A DNA stretch of 35,307 nucleotides, from positions 1 to 35,307 of the forward strand of contig JAFUCN010000057.1 of assembly GCA_017459665.1 (NCBI GenBank), read 5' to 3'. Origin of the DNA: Methanobrevibacter sp. (GTDB lineage: Archaea; Methanobacteriota; Methanobacteria; Methanobacteriales; Methanobacteriaceae). A model generated the notes under the pieces. It worked only from the letters and a program-made list of their open reading frames with translations, ran no database searches and was not told the DNA's origin. Numbering within the stretch: the first letter of the stretch is position 1; each line of letters starts with the position of its first letter. Shown here piece after piece: positions 25,331 through 33,404 of this stretch. Made by a program: the position numbers and the translations under genes.

Positions 25331-25362
25331 AGCACTGGATCCTAACCGTCCAGTGCTTTTTT
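25331..25362 (+). terminator. Strong hairpin terminator after mtrH
   Basis: AGCACTGGA (25331-25339) and TCCAGTGCT (25349-25357) form a perfect 9-bp stem with a 9-nt loop followed by six T. The T-tract lies on the plus strand, so it mainly ends the mtrH transcript. Confidence 0.85.
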
Positions 25363-25375
25363 AAAAAAACTAATT

Positions 25376-26101
25376 TTAAAGTGATACATCTTTTCTGGTA
25401 AAGTAGATATATGAAATAGCTATTCCAACTAAAAAAGTTAGCAAAATAACTCCATAAGATACCATAACACTTGTACTGTACTCTGCAATCTCACCGGATG
25501 CAATCAAATACGGGCACACCCATGGAACGAACGGTGCCCAGTTTTGACCATAAACCATTAAATTTATTAAAGTTAAACCAGCTCCACCAACCATTGCAGG
25601 AACCATATTTGTTATGAAAAGAGAAATAAATACAAACGGAGAAAATGTTAAAAACAGAAGCACATTTGCATATAGAAGTTGTGCAAAGCTATCTAACAAT
25701 AGATTTAATGTAAATCCTTCAAGACCTGCAACAAAACCGAAAATAGCTGTTGATATGGTTGTAACAACTGTCAATATCAAAATCCAAACTAAAAACATGA
25801 TGTATTTGGACAATATGAACTTACCTCTTGATATCGGTATTGTCAGCATGGATTTCAATGTGTGCTCATTGTATTCCCTTCCGAAAAGATAGGAAATGAT
25901 AATTGCAAAAAGCAGAATTGCAAACAGTGATGACATGTACATGTTTACATTTGTAAACAATTGTTCAAAGGCATTTCCCTCCCCAAAGGCAGATACTGCA
26001 ATAAACATTAGCAACGGAGGTAAAACTGCTCCAATTAAACTTAATATGAATATATTTGATCTTTTAAGTTTTAAAAATTCCATTTGAATGAAAGTTAACA
26101 T
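25376..26101 (-). CDS. ABC-2 type exporter permease
   Basis: A 241-residue membrane protein with six predicted helices. It opens MLTFIQMEFLKLKRSNIFIL, the amphipathic N-terminal helix common in ABC-2 permeases of antibiotic and bacteriocin exporters. A cytosolic loop GREYNEHTLKSMLTIPISRGKFILSKY follows, typical of the family and thought to touch the ATPase. I chose the ATG at 26101, preceded by GTGAT at 4 nt, over a longer frame reaching into the ATPase gene. It is the last gene of the six-gene operon starting at 29637, 13 nt after the ATPase gene. The exported substrate is unknown. Confidence 0.88.
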   Translation of the reverse strand: MLTFIQMEFLKLKRSNIFILSLIGAVLPPLLMFIAVSAFGEGNAFEQLFTNVNMYMSSLFAILLFAIIISYLFGREYNEHTLKSMLTIPISRGKFILSKYIMFLVWILILTVVTTISTAIFGFVAGLEGFTLNLLLDSFAQLLYANVLLFLTFSPFVFISLFITNMVPAMVGGAGLTLINLMVYGQNWAPFVPWVCPYLIASGEIAEYSTSVMVSYGVILLTFLVGIAISYIYFTRKDVSL

Positions 26102-26114
26102 TTCTATCACATCC

Positions 26115-27035
26115 TTAAGTATTGCCGACAATTCTTGTAAAGAAATCTTCCAAGTTCTCTTCACACAAATTAACTTTGTTTACAGCAATTCCTGAGTTGA
26201 CAAATAATTCATTGAACTTGTCTCTTAGATTTAAATTTGAATACAGACAGATTTTTCCATTATCCGTAAATGTAAAGTCAATATTTTCTTTAAGTCCCAA
26301 ATCACTTAGAATCTTAATTGCCAGATTTACATCAGATACTTTAAATTCGACATATTTATTTAATTTATCGTATAACTCGTCTTTTGTTATCTCTTCGATT
26401 AACACACCGTTGTCCATGAAACCTATGACATCAGCAATGTTTTCTATTTCGCTTAAGATATGGCTTGAAATCAGGATTGTTATTCCAAATTCGTGAGATA
26501 ACCTTTTAAGCAAATCCCTGATTTCTTTGATTCCAAAAGGATCAAGACCGTTAATCGGCTCGTCCAAAATCAATAATTCCGGACTATGCATAATAGCTGC
26601 TGCTATTCCCAGACGCTGCTTCATGCCCAATGAGAAATCCTTGAATTTCTTTGATGTTTCACCATCAAGATTTACCATGTCCAATACCCGTTTAATATTA
26701 TTTGGATTATGGTTTCCCCTTAGCTTAGCAATGATTTTTAGATTTTCATAAGCTGTCAAATTCTCATAGAATCCTGGAGTTTCAATGATTGAGCCTATTT
26801 TTGAATAAATCTCTTTTGGATATCTTTTTGGATTTTTTCCAAATAGAAGTATGTCTCCACTGCTTGGATATGTAAGATTTAAGAGCATACACATTGTAGT
26901 TGTCTTTCCCGCCCCGTTTTTTCCCAAAAGACCATAAATTTTTCCTTTTTCAACATGAAGATTAACAGAGTTGACAACCAGATTTTTGGAATATTTTTTT
27001 GACAAATTATTTGTTTCGATGACGTAGTCTACCAT
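26115..27035 (-). CDS. ABC transporter ATP-binding protein (BcrA-like)
   Basis: A 306-residue ATPase of the type that drives drug and bacteriocin export. Visible motifs are Walker A GKNGAGKTT, the Q-loop region IIETPGFYENLTAYENL, the signature FSLGMKQRLGIA (a BcrA-type variant of LSGGQ), Walker B ELLILDEPINGLDP and the switch histidine in ILISSHILSE. A C-terminal extension of about 85 residues follows, as in BcrA and NatA types. I begin it at the ATG at 27035 with GGAG 8 nt upstream. The longer frame would add a hydrophobic tail encoded inside the gap to the secreted protein gene. Its permease follows directly. Confidence 0.9.
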   Translation of the reverse strand: MVDYVIETNNLSKKYSKNLVVNSVNLHVEKGKIYGLLGKNGAGKTTTMCMLLNLTYPSSGDILLFGKNPKRYPKEIYSKIGSIIETPGFYENLTAYENLKIIAKLRGNHNPNNIKRVLDMVNLDGETSKKFKDFSLGMKQRLGIAAAIMHSPELLILDEPINGLDPFGIKEIRDLLKRLSHEFGITILISSHILSEIENIADVIGFMDNGVLIEEITKDELYDKLNKYVEFKVSDVNLAIKILSDLGLKENIDFTFTDNGKICLYSNLNLRDKFNELFVNSGIAVNKVNLCEENLEDFFTRIVGNT

Positions 27036-27084
27036 AATATAATCTCCTAAAAAAATTAAAAAAAAATAAATGAGAATAAAAAAT

Positions 27085-27804
27085 CTAATTCTCATTAAAA
27101 GTTGCAGTTTCAGCCATTTCTTTTAAAAGTTCCAGATTGTTTCCTGATATTACAATGACTTCACTATTATCCTGATTTTTCAAATAAAGAGAATAATCAG
27201 AATTTTCAATATTTGCATCTGCATCAATATCAACAGTTTCGTTATTATCTGATGATTCGCCGGAAACGCTTATGCCTTCACGGGTAATTGATACATCTTC
27301 ACCACTGGCATCGTGAACTTCCAGGCCATCACCTGAAAATGAAATTGAACTGCCTTCTGCAGAAACGTTTAAACCATCACCAAATGAAAATATGGTGTTT
27401 GCAAAGTCAAAGATACTGTCAAGACTGTTTTCAATATCAAAATCGGCTAAATCCTGATTATTTTTTAACACGACATACTTGTCGGTTTCTTCAATCTTTT
27501 CTCCACCTTTTTCCAAATCTTTAACAAAACTATCCATTTCACTTTTGTCAGCTGAATTGTCTTTAAAGTAGATGATTGAATTTGCATCACTGGATCCGTC
27601 TCCTGAATTTTCAAAGACTATTAAATCCATGTCACTATTGGCAACATTTACCATTTCGCTGAAATTACTGCCAGATGCTACATTAATATTAAAATTATCA
27701 TTGTTAAAGTCATTTACCAAATCAACTGCACTTGCAGCTGAAATCACCATAGCAACAGCCAACAAAGCTAATAGAACACCTAATATTTTTGAATTGATTT
27801 TCAA
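27085..27804 (-). CDS. Secreted acidic protein of unknown function
   Basis: A 239-residue protein with a clear Sec signal peptide: a basic start (MKINSKI), a hydrophobic core (LGVLLALLAVAMVISA) and a probable cleavage after ASA near residue 26. The mature part is strongly acidic and rich in S, N and D. It alternates short beta-like segments with helical ones (for instance MDSFVKDLEKGGEKIEE and ELLKEMAETATF). No cysteine anchors it as a lipoprotein, and no enzyme motif is seen. The family is not recognised; it looks specific to Methanobacteriales. It sits between the DUF4013-like gene (8-nt gap) and the ABC exporter (49-nt gap), so it may be an accessory or immunity factor of the exporter. Confidence 0.75.
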   Translation of the reverse strand: MKINSKILGVLLALLAVAMVISAASAVDLVNDFNNDNFNINVASGSNFSEMVNVANSDMDLIVFENSGDGSSDANSIIYFKDNSADKSEMDSFVKDLEKGGEKIEETDKYVVLKNNQDLADFDIENSLDSIFDFANTIFSFGDGLNVSAEGSSISFSGDGLEVHDASGEDVSITREGISVSGESSDNNETVDIDADANIENSDYSLYLKNQDNSEVIVISGNNLELLKEMAETATFNEN

Positions 27805-27812
27805 ATTATCAC

Positions 27813-28652
27813 CTATTTGATTGATTCTCTGTATATTGATCCGCAGACTCTATTGAAAAATACTGTTCCATAGGAGTCTATGAATAATCCTTCAATTACT
27901 GCAATTACAATTGAAATGACCAAAGCCTGATTGGATATAGTTACCGCAAGCATTGCTGTAATTAAACTTAATATGAAGCTTACAGCAACCATGATAATCA
28001 TATATACAATAATTGTAAATAGGATTATTCCAATATATTTGCCCCATCCAAGATTAGAGATATTACCTATTATTTCTTTAAAATCGAATGCTTTTTTAAT
28101 ACTATCATACGCAATCATATTGTTTAATGCCATAATTAGGAGGAAATATGCAATTATGAACAATAACATTGAAATTAAGACAATAACAGGCAATATTGAT
28201 GAATCACCTACTAATAGTATTCCACCTGCCAATACAAGTATCGGAATAATGTTGTATGCTAAAGTTACAAGGAAATATTTGATTCCCTTAATAAACATAC
28301 TTAATATGTCTCTAAATCCAGGAAGGTCTGATTTTTTATCTATTGAAAATTTTACAATGCCATACTGATATCCCATAATAAATAATGAAATTATAAAGCT
28401 GATAACAGCCAAACCGGCTACCATATAGATGTCACCAGCCGGCAATTGCGAAAATGATAACTGTGATGCAGTAATATTAGTATTTTCAACAATATGTACA
28501 GTATCTCTGAAAATATCAAATGATTTGACACTGATAAATACTGATATTGCACTTATTACTGCAAAAAGACCACCAAGGCCTAAAAGTTTTTTGATATCAT
28601 TGAAAGGGTATTTCAACCCTTCAACAACACAGTCAGTTATGCTTGCCATCAA
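27813..28652 (-). CDS. DUF4013-like multi-pass membrane protein
   Basis: A 279-residue membrane protein with about six helices in pairs (about 25-42, 70-92, 110-145, 155-180, 200-230, 240-265). The segment GYQYGIVKFSIDKKSDLPGFRDILSMFIKGIKYFLV resembles the conserved core of DUF4013 proteins: a glycine-tyrosine, a leucine-proline with an acidic or basic neighbour, then a helix ending in G-K. The neighbour at 28659-29390 has the same pattern (GYNYRVINTA to LPEFDDIIDMFIDGVK), so the two are probably related copies that may pair in the membrane. The function of the family is not known. Gaps of 6 and 8 nt to its neighbours show it belongs to the XRE-ABC operon. Confidence 0.8.
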   Translation of the reverse strand: MMASITDCVVEGLKYPFNDIKKLLGLGGLFAVISAISVFISVKSFDIFRDTVHIVENTNITASQLSFSQLPAGDIYMVAGLAVISFIISLFIMGYQYGIVKFSIDKKSDLPGFRDILSMFIKGIKYFLVTLAYNIIPILVLAGGILLVGDSSILPVIVLISMLLFIIAYFLLIMALNNMIAYDSIKKAFDFKEIIGNISNLGWGKYIGIILFTIIVYMIIMVAVSFILSLITAMLAVTISNQALVISIVIAVIEGLFIDSYGTVFFNRVCGSIYRESIK

Positions 28653-28658
28653 ATCACC

Positions 28659-29390
28659 TTAAATCTGCATAGTGTATAACAATCCGATGGATCTTGAATT
28701 GAATATGCTTAAGTAAGGTCCTACAAGGAACATTGTTATTAATGATTCTATGAATACTCCTAAAATGAATATTCCACTTGGATCAACACCTAAAATGGCT
28801 CCTGAAATACCGAATACTGCAAATATTGCATAGATAATTCCGGTTACGACAAGTGAAATGACAATGGTAATTATAATCAAACCGATGTAGGTTGCAATAC
28901 AGTTGAACCATCCGATTTCATCAATCACTTCTTTTATTTCAGAAACTGCAAATGCTTTTGAGAATGCTCCATCATTGTATGCCATGTGGCAAAGCGCCAT
29001 TTGGCTCATCAAACATGCAACCACAATTGCGACAAATGTAATTATGCATCCGATAATCATTACTGCAGAAGCTGCAACACCACTTAAGGCACTTGCGATA
29101 GCTGCAAATATTAAAAAGACTATGCATGGCACAAGCAGATATGCAATCTGAACTATTACTACTTTAACACCATCAATGAACATATCGATGATATCATCGA
29201 ATTCTGGAAGAGGATCTCTTCCGTTGATTATACCGTGAACTGCAGTATTTATAACTCTGTAATTATAACCTGTAATTAAGAAAGCTGGAAGCAGTAAAAA
29301 GCTGAATAAGCAGATTACACCTAATATTACTAGTTTTTTCCAGTCCTTTGCTGAATATTCTAGTGAATCTTTGTATATATCTAATATCAT
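28659..29390 (-). CDS. DUF4013-like multi-pass membrane protein
   Basis: A 243-residue membrane protein with about five or six helices. Its DUF4013-like core is GYNYRVINTAVHGIINGRDP followed by LPEFDDIIDMFIDGVK (about 42-75). The later part is rich in alternating isoleucine-valine helices, with a C-terminal SIFNSRSIGLLY similar to the FFNRVCGSIY end of its neighbour at 27813-28652. This supports common descent. It is second in the operon, 10 nt after the XRE regulator, which suggests the regulator controls the membrane proteins. No transport or enzyme motif is visible. Confidence 0.82.
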   Translation of the reverse strand: MILDIYKDSLEYSAKDWKKLVILGVICLFSFLLLPAFLITGYNYRVINTAVHGIINGRDPLPEFDDIIDMFIDGVKVVIVQIAYLLVPCIVFLIFAAIASALSGVAASAVMIIGCIITFVAIVVACLMSQMALCHMAYNDGAFSKAFAVSEIKEVIDEIGWFNCIATYIGLIIITIVISLVVTGIIYAIFAVFGISGAILGVDPSGIFILGVFIESLITMFLVGPYLSIFNSRSIGLLYTMQI

Positions 29391-29400
29391 TTTCTAACCT

Positions 29401-29637
29401 CTAATAGTAATCATCGTCAAAGATGAAGATTTCTTCCATGATGAAATACTTCTCCCGATCACCTTTGAACATCAATTTGTTAAAAACCTGGGTTATTTCA
29501 TAAGCTAAAAATAAAGATGGATTATATCTACCATTTTCCAGCGCGTTAATGGTTTGACGGGTAACTCCAACTTTATCCCCAAGTTCTTTCTGGCTCAGTT
29601 TGAGCTCTTGTCTTAAATATTTAATCATGGTTCTCAT
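29401..29637 (-). CDS. XRE-family helix-turn-helix regulator
   Basis: A 78-residue DNA-binding protein. Residues about 7-60 form the five-helix Cro/CI fold: [42 protein letters not shown] has the typical LSQxELA-like helix, the [10 protein letters not shown] recognition helix and the NPSL turn. Such short regulators usually repress their own operon, often one with an ABC-2 exporter. The C-terminal tail (FIFDDDYY) is acidic and may contact a partner. It is the first of six genes on this strand. GGGAT precedes the ATG, and inverted repeats occupy the promoter region. The inducing signal is unknown. Confidence 0.9.
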   Translation of the reverse strand: MRTMIKYLRQELKLSQKELGDKVGVTRQTINALENGRYNPSLFLAYEITQVFNKLMFKGDREKYFIMEEIFIFDDDYY

Positions 29638-29667
29638 AGTATCCCATAAATATTATCATTTTTGCAA

Positions 29668-29745
29668 AAAGTATTTAAGTACTGAAGTAATTATGATAAA
29701 AACTAATTACTTATGTTAATGTTAAGTTACATAGTATATAAAGTT
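29668..29745 (-). promoter_or_regulatory. Promoter and probable operator of the XRE-DUF4013-ABC operon
   Basis: On the minus strand a TATA-like sequence (complement of 29733-29742) is followed about 25 nt later by AAGTAATTA/TAATTACTT, perfect 9-nt inverted repeats at 29685-29693 and 29704-29712. A near-palindrome around AGTATTTAAGTACT (29670-29683) comes next. The repeats overlap the expected transcription start, as an autorepressor site would. Confidence 0.5.
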
Positions 29746-29956
29746 AACTGTTTTACTAAAAATTAATTAAAATAGTTTAAATTAAATAAAAATAGTTAAA
29801 TAAAATTTATTTATAGAATAATAATTTAAAAATATAAAAATATTAATATAAATAATTATTAAGTAATTTTACAAAAATTAAAATAATAATATCAAGTATA
29901 TACTAGAAAATTAAAAAACAAAATATTTATATATGAGGTAAATCATCTTTAACATA

Positions 29957-30058
29957 TGTAACATTTCATTAACACATTTGATGTTACAGGCAGTTCCAAG
30001 CAGAAATCAAACTTATCCAATTATCAACCCATTTTCCATAAAATATCTGCTTGGGACT
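29957..30058. other. Two stem-loops downstream of azlD; small RNA or terminator candidate
   Basis: GTAACAT (29958-29964)/ATGTTAC (29981-29987) form a 7-bp stem. GTTCCAAGCAGA (29993-30004)/TCTGCTTGGGAC (30046-30057) pair over 12 positions with one G-T pair. On the plus strand a TATA-like tttatata at 29926-29933 lies 25 nt before the first stem, so a small RNA read rightward is possible. On the minus strand the structure lies just after azlD and could process or end that transcript. No T-tract is visible on either side, so the strand is left open. Confidence 0.4.
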
Positions 30059-30061
30059 TAC

Positions 30062-30376
30062 TTAAAAAAACGGAACAATAGAATATACAGTAATTAAAAC
30101 AACAACTGTTATAATCACAATAGCTCCCATAGGAGCCTTTTTCCAGGCAAGACCTGCAGCTACAACCGCACCAATCAGACCAATATACCACAACTGATTG
30201 TCAACTGTCAGCACACCAGGACATATCAATGCTGCAAGAGCAGTATAAGGAATTAAATTTAGGAATTTCTCAAATTTCGGGCTGAAATTAAGTTTATCAA
30301 TAAACAATGCTGGAATGAGCCTTGGAATAAATGTTACAAGAGCACATCCAAGTATTACTAAGTTAATATAATCCAT
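30062..30376 (-). CDS. azlD: AzlD-family branched-chain amino acid transport subunit
   Basis: A 104-residue membrane protein with four predicted helices, matching the small AzlD subunit that pairs with AzlC to export branched-chain amino acids and methionine. Family features are the N-terminal LGCALVTFIPRLIPALFI and LNLIPYTALAALICPG in the second helix. Its ATG overlaps the azlC stop (TAATG), the normal coupling for this pair. Length is typical. Confidence 0.88.
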   Translation of the reverse strand: MDYINLVILGCALVTFIPRLIPALFIDKLNFSPKFEKFLNLIPYTALAALICPGVLTVDNQLWYIGLIGAVVAAGLAWKKAPMGAIVIITVVVLITVYSIVPFF

Positions 30377-31068
30377 TATGCATCACCTGTAAGCACATAT
30401 TCATCATCAACAATATACATTCCAATTCCCGCTCCAATAAGAGTTGATACTATTAACGCCCAATTTCCCATAATTGGAGTCAATATCGCATTCATAATCA
30501 TAGTTATTAAAACAAGAATTCCAATCTGTTTATTTTCCTTTATAGAAGGAACCAGAATAGCTACAAACAATGCGTATAATGATATATTGAAACTGTTTGT
30601 TACAATTACAGGAAGCAAATCTAAAATAACAACACCAATTGCAGCACCTAAACACCATCCTGCCCATGCAATCAAAGCTATGCCCATAAAAGTCCAAATG
30701 GAAGATTCCGAACTTAATGAAAACATTGCAAATGATTCATCAACTGTCAGATGCCCTGCAAAAATATTTAAAGGAAGGTTTGATTCCTCAACCTTGTTTA
30801 AAACACATGTTGACATTACAAAATATCTCAAATTAACAACAAACTGTGTTAAAATTATTGCCATCAAACTGGCACTGCTTGCAAGCATTGACGCTGCGAT
30901 AAATTGGCCTGCACCAGCATAGACTAAAAAAGACATCGATACAGTCTGTAAGGGACTCATACCTGCCTTTATTGCAATGGCTGCATATCCAATTCCCATT
31001 GGAACATAACCGAATGTAATCGGAATACCCTTTTTAGCACCATCGATAAACTTAGACTTTCTAGAAAT
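30376..31068 (-). CDS. azlC: AzlC-family branched-chain amino acid transport subunit, unusual start
   Basis: The large subunit of the AzlCD exporter, about 230 residues with seven or eight helices. Characteristic segments are GIPITFGYVPMGIGYAAIA (first helix), SFLVYAGAGQFIAAS and LTVDESFAMFS. The first ATG in frame (30999) would cut the first helix in half and lacks a ribosome binding site. The conserved N-terminus KFIDGAKKGIPITFG is encoded upstream of it, but no ATG, GTG or TTG occurs there. The best candidate is ATT at 31068, with GGAG 8 nt upstream, giving the usual length. Initiation at ATT is inferred. The gene follows metX after about 35 nt. Confidence 0.8.
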   Translation of the reverse strand: MSRKSKFIDGAKKGIPITFGYVPMGIGYAAIAIKAGMSPLQTVSMSFLVYAGAGQFIAASMLASSASLMAIILTQFVVNLRYFVMSTCVLNKVEESNLPLNIFAGHLTVDESFAMFSLSSESSIWTFMGIALIAWAGWCLGAAIGVVILDLLPVIVTNSFNISLYALFVAILVPSIKENKQIGILVLITMIMNAILTPIMGNWALIVSTLIGAGIGMYIVDDEYVLTGDA

Positions 31069-31102
31069 AGTAACGACTCCAAAAAAATAGAAAATAAGTA
31101 AT

Positions 31103-32569
31103 TTAACTAAGCAAATTACTGATTTGATCTGTTGTAATTAAACCTAAAACTTTCATATCCTCATCAACAACCGGAAGACATGATATGTCAAATTTGCGCA
31201 TCATACGAGCAATATCTTCAATAGTGTCTCCAGCATGACAATACTTGACAGTTGTTGTCATGATGTCTTTCAGCTGATTAGAGTTAGTGGCAATTGATTT
31301 GGACAAATCCCAACTTGTAACTATACCTATTAGCTTATAGTCATCTGTTACAACAGGAATGTGAGTTACATGCTTATCAAGCATTAGTTTAGCCGCTTCA
31401 CGAACATCAACATTTTCCTTAATTGTAGTTACTTCCTCCATCATTAGGTCCTCAACAAGACTGTCAGCCAGGAATTTTGAGAAAATATAATTCAATTGAC
31501 CTTTTTCAAGCAGAAATGCGTCATGACCATAATTGGACTTGATTTCTGAAAATGAAACTTCAACATCATTTGCATTTAGGGCAGTTACAATTTCCATGCT
31601 CTGTTCTGTTGGATATAACCAATCTGAATCAACAGCAATAACTTCAGTTTTAGCTTCAACGCCTTTAAATCCGTCAATCAATGAATCGTTAAGTGTTAAA
31701 TCAAACAGGTCAACCGCTTTTGTAATGAACAAGTAGCTGTTTGCATCAAAACGCTTTACAAAAGTTTCACCCTGATGTTTAAGATAGCTTTCAACCTGGA
31801 AGTCCACAGTAAAGTCATAGCTAATTTCATCCTTGTCCTGAAGACCCCTTCCAAACTTAATGTCCATTGATTCATCGCTTAAATAAGTAATGTGAGCAAT
31901 CATACGAGCCAGTGACAGACCATTTCTTGGGATTTTGTCAGTTTCGTAGTAATTTCCCCCATTCCAGTTAGGATCTGAAAAGATTGACTGGCGACCTACA
32001 GCATTAAAAGCAATTTGCTGAGGTGATGACATTGCAGCTGTAGCTATCGGGATTGCTTTTTTCATCATTTTGGGATATGTTACCATCCACTGAAGAACTT
32101 GCATTCCACCCATTGATCCTCCGATAATGGCTGCCAGCTGGCTGATTCCGAATGAATCAACAAGCTTTTTTTGAACTTCAACCATGTCTTTTATGGTTAT
32201 CACTGGAAATTCAAGTCCATATTCTTTACCTGTGTCTGGATTAATTGAACTGGGACCAGTTGTTCCTTTACATCCTCCCAAGACATTTGAACATATGATA
32301 AAATACTTTTCACTATCCAAAGCTTTTCCAGGACCAATTACTATTTCCCACCATCCAGGTTTTTTGTCTCCTTCATGCCATCCTGCTGCATGAGCATCAC
32401 CTGTTAGAGCGTGACAAATTAGGATAGCGTTTGATTTTTCCTTGTTAAGTTCCCCATAAGTTTCATAGGCAACGGTAACATCTTTAAGAGATTCACCACT
32501 ATCCAGTTCAATTGGTTCTGTGATATTGAAATATTTTGTTTCAACAATGCCCACAGATTCTTTAATCAT
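31103..32569 (-). CDS. metX: Homoserine O-acetyltransferase with C-terminal CBS domain pair
   Basis: A 488-residue enzyme that acetylates homoserine with acetyl-CoA for methionine synthesis. Residues 1 to about 370 form the alpha/beta-hydrolase domain. The nucleophile is the serine of [12 protein letters not shown], the acid the aspartate of VDSDWLYP, and the base the histidine of [29 protein letters not shown] is the MetX signature near the N-terminus. Residues about 375-488 are two CBS repeats ([19 protein letters not shown] and [19 protein letters not shown]), which usually bind adenosyl compounds and may provide feedback control. MetX-CBS fusions are known in methanogens. The ATG follows the rnc stop directly (TAAATG). 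Confidence 0.92.
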   Translation of the reverse strand: MIKESVGIVETKYFNITEPIELDSGESLKDVTVAYETYGELNKEKSNAILICHALTGDAHAAGWHEGDKKPGWWEIVIGPGKALDSEKYFIICSNVLGGCKGTTGPSSINPDTGKEYGLEFPVITIKDMVEVQKKLVDSFGISQLAAIIGGSMGGMQVLQWMVTYPKMMKKAIPIATAAMSSPQQIAFNAVGRQSIFSDPNWNGGNYYETDKIPRNGLSLARMIAHITYLSDESMDIKFGRGLQDKDEISYDFTVDFQVESYLKHQGETFVKRFDANSYLFITKAVDLFDLTLNDSLIDGFKGVEAKTEVIAVDSDWLYPTEQSMEIVTALNANDVEVSFSEIKSNYGHDAFLLEKGQLNYIFSKFLADSLVEDLMMEEVTTIKENVDVREAAKLMLDKHVTHIPVVTDDYKLIGIVTSWDLSKSIATNSNQLKDIMTTTVKYCHAGDTIEDIARMMRKFDISCLPVVDEDMKVLGLITTDQISNLLS

Positions 32570-33241
32570 TTAAAACACCTTTATATTTAATTTTTCAATA
32601 GCTACTTTTGAGGCTGCTTGTTCAGCTTCTTTTTTATTTCTTCCTTTGCCAATGCCCATCAACTGTCCGTCCATCAATATAGACATTTCAAAAGTCTTAT
32701 CATGAGGCACACCCTTCTCGCTTAAGACTTCATAGGTTATTTCAATTTCGTTAGCATCAGCATATTCCTTTATAGCAGATTTATAGTCCGCAAAGAATAT
32801 TTTTTCTTCATCTATATATTTGAATATTACGTCTGAAATGTATTCTTTTGCAAATTCCATTCCTTGATCTAGGAATATTGCTCCTAAAAATGATTCGAAA
32901 ACATCTGCTGTAACAGACAGCACCTCATTTTTAGTTAAATGTGATTCTTCCGCAGATATTTGAATATACTCATTTAATCCAATTTCATGAGCGTAATAAA
33001 TTAAAGCTGACTGGCAAACATAATTTGCCCTTAGTTTTGTTAATTTACCTTCCCCTACTTCAGGATATTTTTTATACAGATACTCTGAAACGATTACCCC
33101 TAAAACCGAATCGCCTAAAAACTCCAATCTTTCATAATCATAACCCAAATCATGTAATGTTGAATATGACCCGTGGGTAAATGCCATCGTATACAATTCT
33201 GCATTTTCAGTTGGTATATTAAATTTTTCAAATATATTCAT
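32570..33241 (-). CDS. rnc: Ribonuclease III, bacterial type
   Basis: A 223-residue double-strand-specific endoribonuclease. The catalytic domain (1 to about 145) has the signature YERLEFLGDSVLG with E40 and D44, and TADVFESFLGAIFLD with D113 and E116, the four metal-binding residues. A double-stranded RNA-binding domain follows (about 150-222), ending GKGRNKKEAEQAASKVAIEKL. Length and order match bacterial RNase III, which most archaea lack, using other nucleases for rRNA processing. Base composition is like that of its neighbours, so any transfer is old. The last codons (AAAGGTGTTT) double as the ribosome binding site of metX. Its rRNA or mRNA targets here are unknown. Confidence 0.93.
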   Translation of the reverse strand: MNIFEKFNIPTENAELYTMAFTHGSYSTLHDLGYDYERLEFLGDSVLGVIVSEYLYKKYPEVGEGKLTKLRANYVCQSALIYYAHEIGLNEYIQISAEESHLTKNEVLSVTADVFESFLGAIFLDQGMEFAKEYISDVIFKYIDEEKIFFADYKSAIKEYADANEIEITYEVLSEKGVPHDKTFEMSILMDGQLMGIGKGRNKKEAEQAASKVAIEKLNIKVF

Positions 33242-33404
33242 AAGTAAAAGCTCAATTTAATTAATATATTATTAATTATGGAATTTTACTTATTTATACT
33301 ATATTATATAACAATTGTTATTTAAATATTACCTATCAAATGCTCTCTCGCTCTTTGTTTATATTCATGCCAATTCAAATTAAAATTAACAAGGGTTTGA
33401 TAAA

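Larger units (their letters stand above)
29638..30061. other. Gene-free spacer between the XRE operon and the azlD end
   Basis: This 424-nt stretch holds no credible open frame. The left third is the XRE promoter with inverted repeats (see 29668-29745). The middle (about 29750-29920) is extremely AT-rich and shows nothing I can name. The right end (29957-30057) holds two stem-loops described separately. Confidence 0.5.

Noticed and set aside
25376..26164. Longer ABC permease starting at 26164
   Set aside because: The extra 21 residues come from the end of the ATPase gene in another frame, and the ATG at 26101 has a good ribosome binding site.
26122..26496. 124-codon open frame on the plus strand
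   Set aside because: Antisense to the ABC ATPase, whose motifs are unmistakable; no start signal.
26115..27095. Longer ABC ATPase starting at 27095
   Set aside because: The extra 20 residues are encoded in the spacer and end of the secreted protein gene, lack a ribosome binding site, and are not part of the family.
27931..28368. 145-codon open frame on the plus strand
   Set aside because: It lies wholly antisense to the DUF4013-like gene; its isoleucine-rich product mirrors the hydrophobic helices on the other strand.
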